NCBI GenBank assembly: GCA_963930775.1
Contig: OZ005705.1
Location: 1,612,001 to 1,676,000, forward strand
Direction of reading: 5' to 3'
From: Cliona cf. orientalis
Taxonomy: Eukaryota; Porifera; Demospongiae; Clionaida; Clionaidae
DNA: 64,000 nt
The notes below the pieces were generated by a model. It ran no database searches. It had not been told where the DNA came from and saw nothing but the letters and a program-made list of their open reading frames with translations. Position 1 is the first letter of the stretch. Every line of letters begins with the position of its first letter. A program made the translations under genes and the position numbers. Below are positions 11,759-24,211 of the stretch, one piece after another.

Positions 11759-12880
11759 ATGCCTGAACGAACAATGGCAAACAACAAGTAAGTATATGCT
11801 ACGTACACATTTAAGTTAGCTTCAAATCTAGAGTGTTACAATTTTGTTACTTCAATATCTCTTACTTACAACGGTTGCATCATAGTTGTGCCATAATTAT
11901 AGAACCTTATAGAATTGTAAATTAAACATAGATACAATGCAAGTTTATGCCATATTTATTACTATTAATTTTTATCTCTACTTATCAACTCTAACAGGTC
12001 AGCAAGGGTGTCCAGAAAACCACCTCATGCCCCACAGCGTATCAGAACTAACCACATCACGACAAGCTCTCAGCTACCCCAGGCCTTCCTGGCTAACAAG
12101 CGAGAAGAGAAAGGGCTGGAAAAGAAGCTAATAGCTCTCGAGGCAGAGGAAGAAGAGAAGCTGAACTCGCTCGCAACGAGGCAGCATAAAATGGAAAGAG
12201 AAAGCTTCAAACAGCAGCAACAGAGAGAGGTACACACTAGGACCACCCATCGTGCAAGACCAAAACACGGTGACAATAAATGGAAGAGAAATTTGGCTCT
12301 AGCGAGGTACCCCACTCCCCCAGAGATCAGGGTAGTCAGCCACACCCATCACGAAACCAGACGCTCAAGCTGTGACTTCAACTTTAGCGGAAGTAGCGAT
12401 TCTTCCCAAGAAGACAGCAGCTCCTCGAGCGCCGACAACAACACAATGCCAAGTCTACTGCACGTACAGTCTCCTTCCCCACACCCTCACTTCACTTGCT
12501 CAAGCACAAACTGCTCTCCGATCTACAGGCGACGAACCATACCCACGATAATGGTGACCGATATGGACAGACGCAGGCTCAGTCCACTCATGCTAGGAGA
12601 CCAGGACTATATGGAGCGAGTACAAGTGCTTTCACACTCTATGCCAACACTTTTCCAGCAGAACGACAAATACAAGAGCAAGTCCCTTGAGAGAGGCGGC
12701 CAAACGGACACACACCCAGCTTTGGAAATGGACAGGCCGAGGTCTAGGCCTTCTTCTGGGCGAAGTAGCGTGGTCAAACTGCCACCAATATCCCCACACC
12801 CACTGGCTGCTTCGTGTAACAACAGCAACAGTGCTAAGGGGAAAGAGCTAACAAGTTTGAGAACTACTCTCCTCATGTAG
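11759..12880 (+). CDS. uncharacterised disordered/coiled-coil protein, two exons
   Basis: I do not recognise this gene. Exon 1 (11759-11787, MPERTMANN) splices at GTAAGT to exon 2 (11998-12880) for 303 codons ending at TAG. Residues about 40-80 form a charged helix of coiled-coil type (EEKGLEKKLIALEAEEEEKL). The rest is rich in Ser, Pro, His and Arg, with a polyserine run after an acidic patch, and is predicted disordered by composition. One less repetitive block, RRRTIPTIMVTDMDRRRLSP, may be a short functional motif. There is no signal peptide or membrane segment. Codon use over nearly 900 open bases plus clean splice sites support a real protein. A second ATG follows five codons into exon 1. 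Confidence 0.6.
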
Positions 12881-15800
12881 AGAACACATTATTATTATTC
12901 ATAATATAAAACAGAGTATTATTTTGTAGATTCTATGTCATTTAATTGCTCATCGCGTCTTAAGTGCCTCAATGTACATGTAGTATTGTAAAAATCCCTT
13001 TTTCTGAAGCTTTCATTATACATAACATCATGTGTGTTAAGCTTGATTTCTATGTAAACTATAGTATGATCACTATTGTGAAATATCAAGTGACTTCATC
13101 GCAAATCCGATTATCAAACAATGCCTGTGTACACCATACCAGTCATGAACAGTAAGGTACAGTCCCTCAACTGGGGACTGACACACATGAAACCCTATCA
13201 TGTGAAACTACACTCTATAAGGGAAAATCTGTCCGATAATCCCTGTCTTTGATGTGACCGACCGAGGACAGACATGCCAGGCAAGGTAGACATTACCTAA
13301 TCCATTTGTGGTCGCACGCTAAAAGGGGGCACCATCTGGCTACACCACAACAGTAGCACAGTCATATGAACGTATATTACGTAGAACAGGGGCATGTGTA
13401 TTCTTCGGACAAACTGGTAACTCTTTTCCAAGAATAGAACTGTAATTTTAGCACAATTACTGAACACTTAACCTCCTTACACATACGTATAATTATGTAT
13501 AACATTATGCTACAACTATGAGTACATGTTCAGGATCACGATAGTTTACATAATGACACCAGCACTTCCCCATGGCTGGTTCCCTTTAGGCGGCTTGCCA
13601 GCAGGGGGTATATACGTAGAGAGATCAGGTCAAGTACAACGAAACACATGTCGTTTACAAAAACAACATATTATCGGCACTTTCTCTACATACCTGTACA
13701 TACTATAGTCTAGAGCACATCATGAACCTGAGAAGCGCTCGGTAAAGTAAAGTATAGCGTAGGCAGATGGCAGGGTTTAATTTTTACCCAGCACCTGTTT
13801 TCAGAACAAAGACTAATGATGCATGAAACTACTTTAAAACGACTAAGTAATTGCTTGCCAAATTAAGCCCAATTCGTTGATGGAGGAATGTCACGTGTCG
13901 TGAGAAAGCTCAATAGGTCATTTTAACCATTCGGACGAAATCACTGTCAATTTTATACTCTATTGAATATTGAATCAAGCAGAAAATATATTAATTTTAA
14001 ACCATGCACAACCTAAGTCATATAAACAGCCGTATAATTAATGTATGAAGGTTTACTGAGGTACAAATTAACCGTGGAAAATAAAAGGCGTAGGGTATGG
14101 AATGCATTAATTAGAACAAATACCAAGAATACTGGGTCGAATGTATATGTGTGGTGTGCATTAATCAGAATACACGCATGGAACAATGGGTAACCCAAAT
14201 AACAAAGAAAAGTTGAATATATAGGTGTGGTGTGTATTAATTAGAACAAATTCCATTTCGGCTCCAACTTGGTGTAATATCATAGTACATATTGAGTTGG
14301 TTCTACAGTAAGTTAAGTATCTATAGTTAGTGGTACCAAAATTCAATATTAGCATTTAACTGAGGGATCGATGAATAACAAGGCAAAGGTCTCTCCAACT
14401 GTGACTGAGCAGTTCAATGCAACTTCTGTGACAAAAGGTTATACATATTGCAGGGAAATAAAATGCACGGTCAATAACACAACAGTACAGTATATTAATA
14501 ATCAATTTTTCCCCCAGAGCCACACAGTACAGGAGGCGATCAACAACCAATTGCTGAGTCAGCAAATATTGACACCTCACCTTTGTACTGACAACAGTAA
14601 CTTTCCTAATTAAAAAATCCATGTTCAAAAATACAACAAAGCTTCACTTGCAGCATACTAGACTGGTAATGAAGGCATTTTTTGGTGAATTTAAACAGTA
14701 GAGGTGCTGTATTCTCAATTAGCATTACCACAGACAAGATCAGTATGAGGCTGTAAGTACGTTACATTCGCAGTTCACAGTGTACAAGAAGTTCAGTCTC
14801 CAGATAATAATGCACTCAGCAGGCACAATGAAACGCATAGTAGGTGTATATACTCGATCAATCCATCAAACCATAATCATACAATTACATGATTTTCAGC
14901 AATTATTCAGTACAAACGCAGGGAATCTCAAACATTATGTGACAATTCCAGTTAGGTTATATGTACGCCAATATACCATAGACATGTCAGAGTTATAACA
15001 CAAGTGCTTTGAGAGAATACAGCAACCAAAACTACACATTTTTTCCCGTGAATAAAGTCTCATTTTCACGAAAGTAAACTGGAGAACTTTGCAGCAAGTT
15101 AAGCAATTATGATACTGTTCTTCGTCACCAGCAGAGACTAGGAGGTTGGCTATCTACAATCACTAAGATAAGCATGGTAACACGTTAGCAACAATGGCTC
15201 TATACAAACTACATCCTTGACAGAGGTAAGAGCAGTATGGACAAAAGATGTCTGCAAACTCTTAGACAGATCATCCACTATCAGTAAACAATAGTGGAGT
15301 CCCCCCACAACAGTGGATACATACATGTTCACCTTCATTAATGTGCTAATGTTCACTACATAATCGTGACCGGCAGTTAGAAAAATTTTCTAAGGCATCA
15401 AGAAGGAAGCACTATTGAAAACGAAGTTCAATATTAGTTTGATCCCCTAGTGTTCACTTGGAATGGCTTCGTCCAAGTCGATATTAATTGACTCACAGGC
15501 CATAATAATTATCTTGATTCCTATGCTTGTGGAAAACAAATGTTTGAGCTCTAAAGCTAAGCAAGCGATCAGTCTGAGACTTGGAGAAAAGGTTAGCTCT
15601 AGCCTATATAGCCCATCTCAAACACACAAAATTTTGCAGAATTTGTTACATGGTAGTTGTTCCCCCAGTACAGTCCTCAGCACAAGAAGAATCATAACAA
15701 TGGGCCACAATAGTGCAACAAAGGCCTACTTCACACTTCAGCCCCACAATTATCCCAAACCAGAGAGACAAGGACTATAATACTATACTATAATGCACGT

Positions 15801-15912
15801 ACAATGTACATGTATGTCCACCACAAGGGGGGGGGGGGGGGGTTCCACTATACACAGTTAGTCGGCAAGAGTATATATCTATATCACGAGTTGACACAGA
15901 TCTCTATATATA
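12881..15912. other. gene-poor stretch between the unknown gene and DBHS
   Basis: 3' flanks of two converging genes. No supported gene was found. It contains a three-unit imperfect tandem repeat at about 14.08-14.26 kb, a poly-G run at about 15,827-15,843, and a short minus-strand open patch at about 13,541-13,620 (PPKGNQPWGSAG... then stop) that could be a distant terminal exon of the DBHS gene but lacks a good acceptor. Confidence 0.5.
14080..14260. repeat. imperfect tandem repeat, about 75-base period
   Basis: Three units, each with a core like GTGTGGTGTGCATTAATTAG followed by AACAAAT, are separated by AT-rich spacers. Non-coding. Confidence 0.6.
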
Positions 15913-17871
15913 CTAGCATACCTGAGGCTGCCCCAGGAGAGGAGCTGGGGGGACAAATGTGGGTGGCATACCACTACCATACCCATAGTCATCACTTGGA
16001 GGGGGTGGATCAAGCGGAACCTAGTGAGAAACAAACTCTATTTAAAGCACACCACCTTAGGCTTCCCACCAAAAAAAGAAACCCCTTACATTTGATAGTA
16101 TCAAAAACCTACTTGCCAGCTTCACCGAAGCACAGCATATGAGGTCATTAGCTTAAAATTAAAATATACCTACACTGACTTTAGGTATACATGCACAACA
16201 TGGCATGTGCTTATTAATTTCATTAGGAACATACCCTGCCCTCAGACTTCATTTCTCCGCCAGGTGTTGGAAAGAGGGGAGCAGGTGGGATCCCCTGTCC
16301 CAGTCCGGGGGGCTGCTGCAGAAGGCTTGGTGCTGGCGGCATACCACCAGGAGGTGGAGGGGGATACCCCATACCCAATGAGGACAAATTCTCTCCCCTC
16401 CTTCGCAGCTGCTCGGCAAGCCTCATGCCTTCTTCCTGATGACGTGCAAATTCCTGGCGAAGTAGGTTGGTACGGTGATGCTCCTTTATCACCTCCATCT
16501 CTTTTTGGATGTCGTTTCTGGCTACTTTCAGTCGCTGCTCAAGCTCGTCCTTCTGCACTTTTTCCTCGTCGTAGGCCTGCTTCCACCTGGCTGCTATGGC
16601 GAACTCCAGGGAGTTGGGCTGAGCAAAACGTGGAGGCAACTCCCTCTCCCTAATAATGATAAAAAGAAGGAAGATATGACAGGGGTTGATTTAGAAAATC
16701 CATTGGGGGGAGCAATGTATTATGAAATCTAGATGCAATGGAGTAGCTAGTTTGGGACAAAACTTTAACTACAGGGGAAAAACTGCTTTTCAGGGGGGGG
16801 GGGGGGCAAAAGCAGTACGAAGATGTAACACAAGCATCCCCCACCCCCACTAATGCATGCAGTATCACACTCTCCACTCACTCGTAGAAGTTATTGTTTC
16901 TGATAAGTGTCTTCTCAGGCAGTCCTTCCTCGTCATCATCTTTCTTGAATTCAGTCACTATCACTGGAATGGGACTCCTGTACAGGGAAATCAACTCAAT
17001 AGCAACAGGAATTCTATCACAAACCAAAATAAACAAAGCATTTGCATAGTTTTCGATAATTTCCAAAAAAAAAAGCTTCCAAAGGACTCACTTTGTGAGG
17101 AGAAATTGTCCATTCCTGCACCTCTGGATGGCGCTCATGGCATGAGCCTTCCTAGCAAAGTCAATGATGCCATAGCCCAGGGACTTCCCCCTTTCATCAG
17201 CCACCACAACAGCACTCTCCACTTCTCCGAACACGCTAAAGGCATCCTCCAAGAGCTCGTTAGAGACCACTGGGTTGAGGTTGCTCACTTTGATCGAGCA
17301 GCTGCTAGCAGCAAATCGCACCTTGATGTCACGTCCTTTGAGCATGCTGCCATTGAGAGTTGCTACAGCTCTCTCTGCCTCACTACGGTAGGCCTGTAAG
17401 GAAATATAATGTAAAAGATGGGATATGGTGATGTTGTTCTAAATAATGCACACCTACCAATCGAACAAAGCCAAAGCTCTTTTCTTTCTGAAGAAACACC
17501 TCTTGTACTTCTCCAAACGGTTCAAATAGCTTCCTTATGTCGTCTTCCATCATATCTCGTGGTAAGTTGCCAACAAAAAGCCTCGATTTGTTTGAAAATT
17601 TCTTTTCTCGTTTGGGGCCGGTCAGGAGTTCACCTGGTGGTCCATTTCCAAATTCTCCTTCAGGTGGTGGCGGCGGCGGGATATCTAAAACCCCTTCACC
17701 CATTGCACGTATGGGGTCCAGCGGGCGCTCTTCAACAATCCTTTCTCTCTCCATCGGAAGGCGCTCGTTCCCGTCATCCTCCTGGGGCCCGCGCCACGAC
17801 TTCGGTCGGTCCAATCGGTAAGGATTTGGTCTTCCGCGTCCTCGAAAGCCTCCAGTAGGACGATGAGACAT
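15913..17871 (-). CDS. DBHS-family RNA-binding protein (NONO/SFPQ/PSPC1-like)
   Basis: DBHS proteins are nuclear RNA/DNA-binding dimers acting in splicing, transcription and, in vertebrates, paraspeckles. Exons: 17458-17871, 17092-17393, 16882-16977, 16235-16649, 15922-16020. Order of parts: an RGR-rich N-terminus with polyproline; RRM1 (about residues 96-160, [27 protein letters not shown]); RRM2 (about 170-245, [19 protein letters not shown]); the NOPS segment ([36 protein letters not shown]); and a long charged coiled coil ([20 protein letters not shown]). A GMPP-rich tail follows. The final exon can read through its GTATGC donor-like end to a TAG at 15913-15915, giving 444 residues; otherwise a further exon is missing from my model. 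The basic RRRY-type tail of vertebrate members is not seen. One invertebrate-type gene stands in for the three vertebrate paralogs, so I give no paralog symbol. Confidence 0.9.
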
Positions 17872-18014
17872 TTTGAAGCGAGAAAAAAAGAGAGCAAAGG
17901 GAGAAACTCGAAGAAAAAATGGCACCTGGCGCGTGGTGGAGGTCAAAGTACAAATTGCATGTGGCAATCAGGCAAACGCATGCGCACTTGTGTTGTGCGC
18001 GTGCGTATTTTAGA
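17872..18014. promoter_or_regulatory. divergent promoter, DBHS gene / MIX23
   Basis: 143 bases between opposed start codons. They contain ACGCATGCGCA (17976-17986), an NRF1-like palindrome, plus GTGCGCGTGCG just downstream. NRF1 typically controls nuclear genes for mitochondrial proteins, which fits MIX23. Confidence 0.55.
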
Positions 18015-18773
18015 ATGGCTACAGCCTCTGTATGGAAAGAAGAAAGCATCAAAGACAGTTTACCATGCAAAGAATTTTCAGAGTTTAAGGTAATCCTTCT
18101 TATTAATACATTCTCCAAGTTTAAGGTTACAAAATTGATGCAAAGTCAATGGATGTTTCTATTTAATACGCACCCTGCATTTTTGTGCTCCAGGAAGCCC
18201 TCCAACAGATGAGGGCGGTTGACGACAAAATTGTCTACAAGCTAAATACTAGTGTACCTACAATTTCCTTTGCTGATCAAGTCAGTGCCAGTGATGAATG
18301 CAAGCATCTGTATGAGCAGGTTTGACATAACCATCTCGTCACATTACAGGCATAAATTATGATTACATAAACTTGGGTGTTTATGCAGTTACAGAATGTC
18401 TATAGCGTCCGCAGTAAAGCAATTCAAGCATGTATTGATGAAACCTCAGCAAGTGTGAGCCAGTTAAGTGCTGCCAGAGATTCCAATCCGAGCAATAGAG
18501 ATGAAATAGTGCGGCAACTACGGAAAGAACAAACCAAGGTACATATACGCACATGGCTAAAAATTACACTTGTTGATTTATGCATCTTTATGGCTGTAGC
18601 TTAGATTAATGAGGGTAGAACTAGGTGTTGAAGACGTTGTCAAAGATAGGAGTATGAAGGTTAGTTACGACACTTCAATGGTGGATAAAATTTAATTATG
18701 ATCAGCTATTTACCCCTGTTATTAGGTGTTTAATGAGCGATGCTGGCGTGCATTTAAACCTACAGGTTCATAG
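18015..18773 (+). CDS. MIX23: MIX23 / CCDC58 mitochondrial intermembrane-space protein
   Basis: MIX23 is a small twin-cysteine mitochondrial intermembrane-space protein linked to protein import. Five exons (18015-18089, 18194-18319, 18389-18538, 18600-18659, 18726-18773) give 152 residues, against 144 in human. Matching segments are CKEFSEFKEALQQMRAVDD, LNTSVPTISFADQV, ECKHLYEQL, IQACIDET, the core QLRKEQTKLRLMRVELGVED and VFNERCWRAFKP. The four family cysteines (CKEF, ECK, ACI, RCW) are all present. The acceptor of exon 4 is the TAG at 18597-18599, not the TTAG five bases later, because only the first keeps the frame. Confidence 0.93.
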
Positions 18774-19963
18774 CAGTATTTAATAACTTATCTAAATTCA
18801 GTGTATACGTGTATGTCAAAAATCAATTCTAATTTGATGCTCAAGCAAGGTGTAATGATAACGCTATCTGCTAGGAATCTAAACTCACTTTCTGTTTATC
18901 ATATTCAGTAAACTATAAATAGGTACATTCCCCTGTATTAAGTAAGTATAATAACAAAATCAACACTACTGAAATGTGATCGTGTATCTAAGAAGTTAGC
19001 TAAATGGAGTGTACATACACTAGCACAGTGTTTCCTCTAGGACTAAATTCAAACAGGGTGGTTGAGTATTAACATTAAATATTATTATGGGATATATTTA
19101 TTTTTTAAGAAGAGGGAATGATTTGCTTTTGCAGGCTTACTTTTGCAGATGTGCACTTGGATAGTCGCTGCCATCTACTATGTGTGCATGTGCTGTGTAC
19201 ACTAGTACAACCACAAGAGTACATTTCAACCACTAGTAGTGTGTCTCTGAGCTGATTGTGGATACCCATAGTACTCGGGGAGCTACTATAAAATAATATG
19301 TACTGTACTGCAAACCGCTGTTGCAACTGTCAGCATTTTTGCAAACCAGCCACTCACTTTCAAGTAAAGCACTGCTAGCAGTGCTTGTATGTGCTAATAG
19401 AAAAATCTATGTCAATGAATATTAAGGCAATAATGAATTGTGCACCTTATACCATGTGACTTACTTTGTTGCTATAATTGGATAAAAGTATGAATGCTTT
19501 ATAGTAGATTGGCGGTCAAGGTGAGACAATGGATGAAGCAAGATATAACTGGGAGACGGTGGGGCCGGGGGAAGTCCCTGGTGGTCTCCCCTCCCCCCTC
19601 AACATAGTTTGCTTAATTATGAGCTATTAGTTACTAAGTAAGTCTTGACATTGAATCACATGATCAGGAGTTACAATTCAATAATGAAGGCAATTTTTAT
19701 TGTTTACTGGTGTGTTGAATGATCGATTAAAAGTGGGTATGCATTGCCACCTGATAATTTAATATTTTACCAACAATAATATTATGCATAAAATAATAAA
19801 TAGATATCTGATTTACATGTGGTTAAAAAGAGCACTCTGTAATGAAGAGCTAAAAAGTACCAACAAGTTTTGACCGTATAAGGTGACGTGACACAGGAGG
19901 GATTCTGAGCAGGGGGGTTCCCCTGGGACTTTTGATTGAGTTCACACACGCATAGGGAACGAG
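18774..19963. other. intergenic spacer, nothing recognised
   Basis: AT-rich, converging 3' flanks of MIX23 and the first stefin-related gene. A short C-rich patch at about 19,559-19,600 is the only compositional feature. No gene seen. Confidence 0.55.
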
Positions 19964-20721
19964 TTATTTGGAAGTAGTCCAAGTTTTATGCAAGATCGAT
20001 AGATGTTCAGGAGTTACACACACATGAGCAATGATGTACTTGAATTGGGGACCATCAACTTCAATCTGCAAACAGTTATTGATGATAATAATTATTGTTG
20101 AGAGTAGCTCGGAGCAAACTATTATAAGTATTGATACATTGATTAATAATCAACATACATAACCGTATTATTATATGCACCCCTGTACATGACCACAATA
20201 ATACTACCTACCTTCAGAAAGTAGTCGGTTTCATCTTTATCTTGCAGATTTTTGCTTGGTACGATCTTGTACTTGACGACGTTTGCATAGATGTTGGTAT
20301 GCCGGGGGCCATCAGTAGCATCATGAGGGATGGGATATCTTGTGGTTAGCTCTCTACTAACCTGTTGAAGTTTAATAAACCAGTTAACAATAGTTCATCA
20401 CACACCCACAGAATCTATGAAATTGCTATGATGGCTAGGCTCATTGTGTAAGTCTATTAAAGCCCTACTACTTACTGCCATTGCGATGTGTACAGCAACG
20501 ATGTACTCTGAATTCCGACGGTCAGCAGTGGGCCAGTTTGAAGTATCTGGGCATTGGTCATCAGTGGTTGCACTCATTGCCGCAGCTTGTTTTTGGGCAC
20601 GCCCTCCAACAGGGATCTGAGCAGCGGCGTTTCTCGCTTTGTAGTAGCCCCGGAGTCCAGCGTAACTGGGCAGGTAGGCGGCCGGGGAAACACTATGCGC
20701 TGCTAGAGTAGTACTCGCCAT
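19964..20721 (-). CDS. diverged stefin-related protein, paralog A
   Basis: Member of a local family derived, I infer, from stefins (cystatin A/B). Exons: 20476-20721, 20212-20361, 19964-20065 (165 residues), both introns in phase 0. Exon 1 is a non-stefin extension (MASTTLAAHSVSPAAYLPSY) ending in DTSNWPTADRRNSEYIVAVH. Exon 2 ends VVKYKIVPSKNLQDKDETDYFLK, and exon 3 starts IEVDGPQFKYIIAHV. These fall where neighbouring stefins read QVVAG-NYFIK then intron then IQVGEDEFIHVRV. The QxVxG protease-binding loop is absent, so cysteine-protease inhibition is doubtful. It is the most distant of the four paralogs in exon 1. Function unknown. Confidence 0.75.
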
Positions 20722-21409
20722 GGTACACCGCTAAAAACAATTGACTGCTACTAGACTGAATTGTAACAATTTAATATTGCTGCAGCTTCTATTTCTGGAT
20801 TAGACTATAGTGACGTAATTATTACCCGCCAACATTGAATCTTATAAACGGTTTGTGGTCAAAATTTTTAATTATCTCCTGATACTTCCGGCCTGCTTGT
20901 GCTAGCTCCCCAGAAGGTGCGCATGCAGGCTCCTTTAGGGATGCGAGATTGTGCACAGTGTTATCATGTATAACAATAATAATTATAGCATCGTCCTTAG
21001 GCCCTAGCTCCCTGGCCCTAGGCCCTAGCCTTGTATATATACCCAGGCTGCTCCGGGATCCACATTTTCTGCGTTGAAAACATGGGAGTGGCCTGGGTAC
21101 AGGGCTAGTCCCTTGATCAAATTTTCTACAGTGGTACATTGAACAGCTATAGGAAAGAATACCTAGAGATAATTTCAGCACTATGGTATAATAATATTAT
21201 ATATACGTCTAAAATTCAATTCAGCATGCATGTAGTGGCTAGCTATATATATTAAATATTATAACAAACCATAACACGCCAACAGTCTAAACACAAGTGA
21301 TGATGACAATAATAAAGGTCAGTGAATATATTAAATAATTATAGCCAGGTGATATTTTGGCTGCGATTTGATCATGAGACATAAAAAAAACATCACGATT
21401 GTACACGTA
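20722..21409. other. spacer with a foldback element between paralogs A and B
   Basis: Upstream flank of paralog A (half-CRE TGACGTAA near 20,811) and downstream flank of B. It holds a foldback element at about 21,026-21,107. Confidence 0.5.
21026..21107. repeat. foldback (inverted-repeat) element
   Basis: The left arm CTAGCCTTGTA...CCCAGGC pairs with the right arm GCCTGGGTACAGGGCTAG around a GC-rich loop. It belongs to the AGCCTYGT-CCCAGGC family seen at several other places in the window. Confidence 0.6.
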
Positions 21410-22428
21410 TTATGCTACTGCATGAGGATAATATGAGTCCTTAATATACTCTATATGAGGACATTCAACTTCTCCACTTTCTTTTGCGTGCACAAATATG
21501 TACTTTATTCCCGGGGCATCGACTCGAATCTAACGAGAGAACAGAAGTAATCATTACAGTAAAAATTAAAGCATCATGCACGAGTCTCAGCTAGGCCTAC
21601 ATGTACTTTGGAGTCCCAGGTTTACAATAATTATTAGTTTCATGCTCAGCTCATTTCAAATGCAAGCTTAAGGAGGGGCTTGACATGAGACTTTATTACC
21701 TGAAGTATGGCACTTTGGCACAAATATTATAGGAACAAGGAGAGTGACTTATATTCAGAGTTTATATTGAGAGATAACTGTTTTCCAGGTGCAATGTGTG
21801 CAGGTAGTACAATATACCATACTCAACACTAGTCTATTATTGGGGGGGGGGGGGGGGACCAAAAAATCTCACCTGCAAGAAATAGTCTCGTACAGGGTTA
21901 TCCCTCTCATCATACGTCTGATAGATCTTGAATTTGTTCAAAACGTACGAGTGACCACTAATTCTGGGATAGTCGCTGGATACTGCTGAATGAATCTATA
22001 AATTTGAGAATTTATGATAATTAGTACTCTATTTAATACAACAATTTACGAACCGTTCCATATCTTGCAACATCATTTGCAGCAATGTAGTGCTTTCTAT
22101 CAGTTTGCTCGTCATCCCAGTTTGTGGTATCATAAGGATCTGTACTCTGAGGGACCGCTACCTCTACGTATAGGCCTACTTCTGCTACAGTGCACTGGGC
22201 CCGCTGAGGAGGCCTGGAGAAGAAAGACTTCGCTTTGGACTTTGTTGAATGGTAGGCCTCATAAAACACTCCGTATGGCGATTGGGATTTCCTTATTCTC
22301 GTTGCTGATTGTAAGATGCAAGGTGCTTCCCGGTCTACAACCACATAGTCTCCTTCAGATGACAATCTTGTGAGATTGCGAACACTGTGAGCGAATTTCT
22401 CAGGCTGGCCATGGTCTGGCGTAGCCAT
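21410..22428 (-). CDS. diverged stefin-related protein, paralog B
   Basis: Three exons, all phase 0: 22054-22428, 21873-21995, 21410-21529 (205 residues). Exon 1 contains EKFAHSVRNLTRLSSEGDYV, SPYGVFYEAYHSTKSKAKSF and the family motif YDTTNWDDEQTDRKHYIAA. Exon 2 runs IHSAVSSDYPRISGHSYVLN to PVRDYFLQ. Exon 3 reads IRVDAPGIKYIFVHAKESGE. Closest to paralog C, with which it shares promoter and intron sequence, so the pair is a recent tandem duplicate. No signal peptide. QxVxG is replaced by KIYQTYDERDN, so it is unlikely to be a classical papain inhibitor. A poly-G run sits in intron 2 near the donor. Confidence 0.8.
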
Positions 22429-22867
22429 AACTACTACACATACGCACTGCTTCTAATACTATTAAATAGTTACATGTATATCTCTTCCGAGTTTATACTG
22501 AGTATCGATTGCGCATGAATGAACGCCCACTATCTGGTCGACATCTAGTATCATGTGACCAATATAATTAAATTTTTATGGGTGGGGAAAGCCCGGGACA
22601 TTCCCTATACAGGAAGTAAACAGGGTGCGAGGTAGCATGTACTCTATAAATGTGATTCATATCTTATCTGGTCAGGTGTCTAAGGGACATTTTAACTATC
22701 ACCCTGAGTACTGACCTCATAACTGAAAGCGCAAGATCTGCAGGAAATTAGATCTATAGATACAATGCAAGTACAATGTCAATGATAATAATAGGACATG
22801 TAAGTAGCCAGCTTCGAAATGAGATAATCACAATGATTAGTTCAGGCCTAGATCTATCGATATTACG

Positions 22868-22990
22868 GATTAGTGTGGAGAGGATCCAAGGTAACTGGTT
22901 ACCATAATAGCTAGTTAGTTTCTTTTCATTTGTCTCGTGAACTTAATATGCGATTGAGATTTGGTGCACCTATCAAGGTAATAATATTAT
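22868..22990 (-). pseudogene. relic third exon of a paralog-D-like gene
   Basis: This stretch matches the last exon of paralog D and its flank (GGTGCACCAAATCTCAAT ... GAGACAAATGAAAAGAAACT ... TAACCAGTTACCT), but it has substitutions and an indel that break the frame and no exons 1-2 upstream. It lies just 3' of paralog C and upstream of B, the same relative place that the real D exon 3 holds with respect to C. It therefore marks the left part of the duplicated segment. Confidence 0.75.
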
Positions 22991-23052
22991 AGCCAATTGA
23001 TATTCTGGCTGCAATTTGACCATGAGGTATAAAAATTGACAATTGAAAACAT

Positions 23053-23861
23053 CTATTGTGCTGCTGGATGAGGATAATGTGAGTCCTTTATATACTGTAT
23101 ACGAGGACAGCAACTTTCTCCACTTTCTTTTGCATGCGCAAATATGTACTTCATCCCCGGTGCATCGATTCGAATCTATTAAAGAGAGGACAGAAGTAAA
23201 TTAATCCTATATTGAGGAGAATGGTCACTTGGTCAGCAGGTCTATATAAATAAATGTGAAATTAAATTTTGTATCCATTGCATACAGAAAATAGAGGCTA
23301 TGCACAGCAGTAAGTATGTTGTTGGGGAGGGTCTCACCTGCAAGAAATAATCTCGGACGGGATTATCATTCTCACACATCTGATAGATCTTGAACTTGTT
23401 AAGAATGTATGAGTGATTTCTAATACCGGGATAGTCACTGGATATTGCTGAACGAATCTACAAAAAAATTTGTGATAAGCATACCATTAAAAACGCTTGA
23501 CAATGGTTCAAATTACATTTCTTGCAACATCATTTGCAGAGATGTAGTGTTTTCTATCAGTTTGCTCATCATCCCAGTCCGTGGTATCATAAAGGGGACT
23601 AGGATGTGTACTCTGAGAGACTGCTGCTGCAGTGAACTGGGCTCGGGGAGGCCTGGAGAATAAAGACTTTACTTTGGACTTTATTGAATGGTAGGCCTCA
23701 TAAAACACTCCGTATGGCGATTGGGACTTCTTTATTCTCGTTACTGATAGCAAGATGCAAGGTGCTTCTCGATCCACAACCACATAGTCTCCTTCAGATG
23801 ACAATCTTGTGAGATTGCGAACACTGTGAGTGAATTTCTCTGGCTGATCTGGCGTAGCCAT
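23053..23861 (-). CDS. diverged stefin-related protein, paralog C
   Basis: Exons 23517-23861, 23338-23457, 23053-23175; 195 residues; phase-0 introns. Exon 1 starts MATPDQPEKFTHSVRNLTRL and holds YDTTDWDDEQTDRKHYISA. Exon 2 reads IRSAISSDYPGIRNHSYILN ... PVRDYFLQ. Exon 3 is IRIDAPGMKYIFAHAKESGE. It is very similar to B, mostly by substitution, with shorter Pro-rich sequence after SRPPRAQ in exon 1. The start is taken at 23861 because it aligns with B; an upstream in-frame ATG exists at 24032 within flanking sequence shared with B that is not coding there. Function unknown; cystatin-like fold inferred from exon structure and the NYFIK-like DYFLQ junction. Confidence 0.8.
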
Positions 23862-24211
23862 AGCTACTACACTGCTTCTACAGAGCTTAATTAAATTCTT
23901 ATACCGAGCATCGATTGCAATGCTTATATACCGGTATGCAGCGCCAATTCCCCTGTATCTGGTCAGACATCTAGTAGCATGTGACCACGGGTGGGGAAAG
24001 TCCAGGACATTCCTTATAAGCAGTGCATTCAAATGTTATCTATGGGACATTTTCTTAGTAATAATCACATGACCACTGACAATGAGCTGAATATTCACAA
24101 TTGAAAATGCAAATAGCCAGCTTTCAAACATGAAGTCATAAAGGTCAATCACAAAACTAAATACATTTAGGCCAAATCTAGATCTCCGATGATAGCTAAA
24201 TATTATAATAA

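Noticed and set aside
13541-13620. Minus-strand patch reading PPAGKPPKGNQPWGSAG then stop, as a terminal DBHS exon
   Set aside because: Phase would fit but there is no convincing acceptor and the intron would be about 2.3 kb; kept only as a possibility.
20822-21181. 119-codon minus-strand open frame upstream of paralog A
   Set aside because: Covers the foldback element at 21,026-21,107; repeats explain its open frame.
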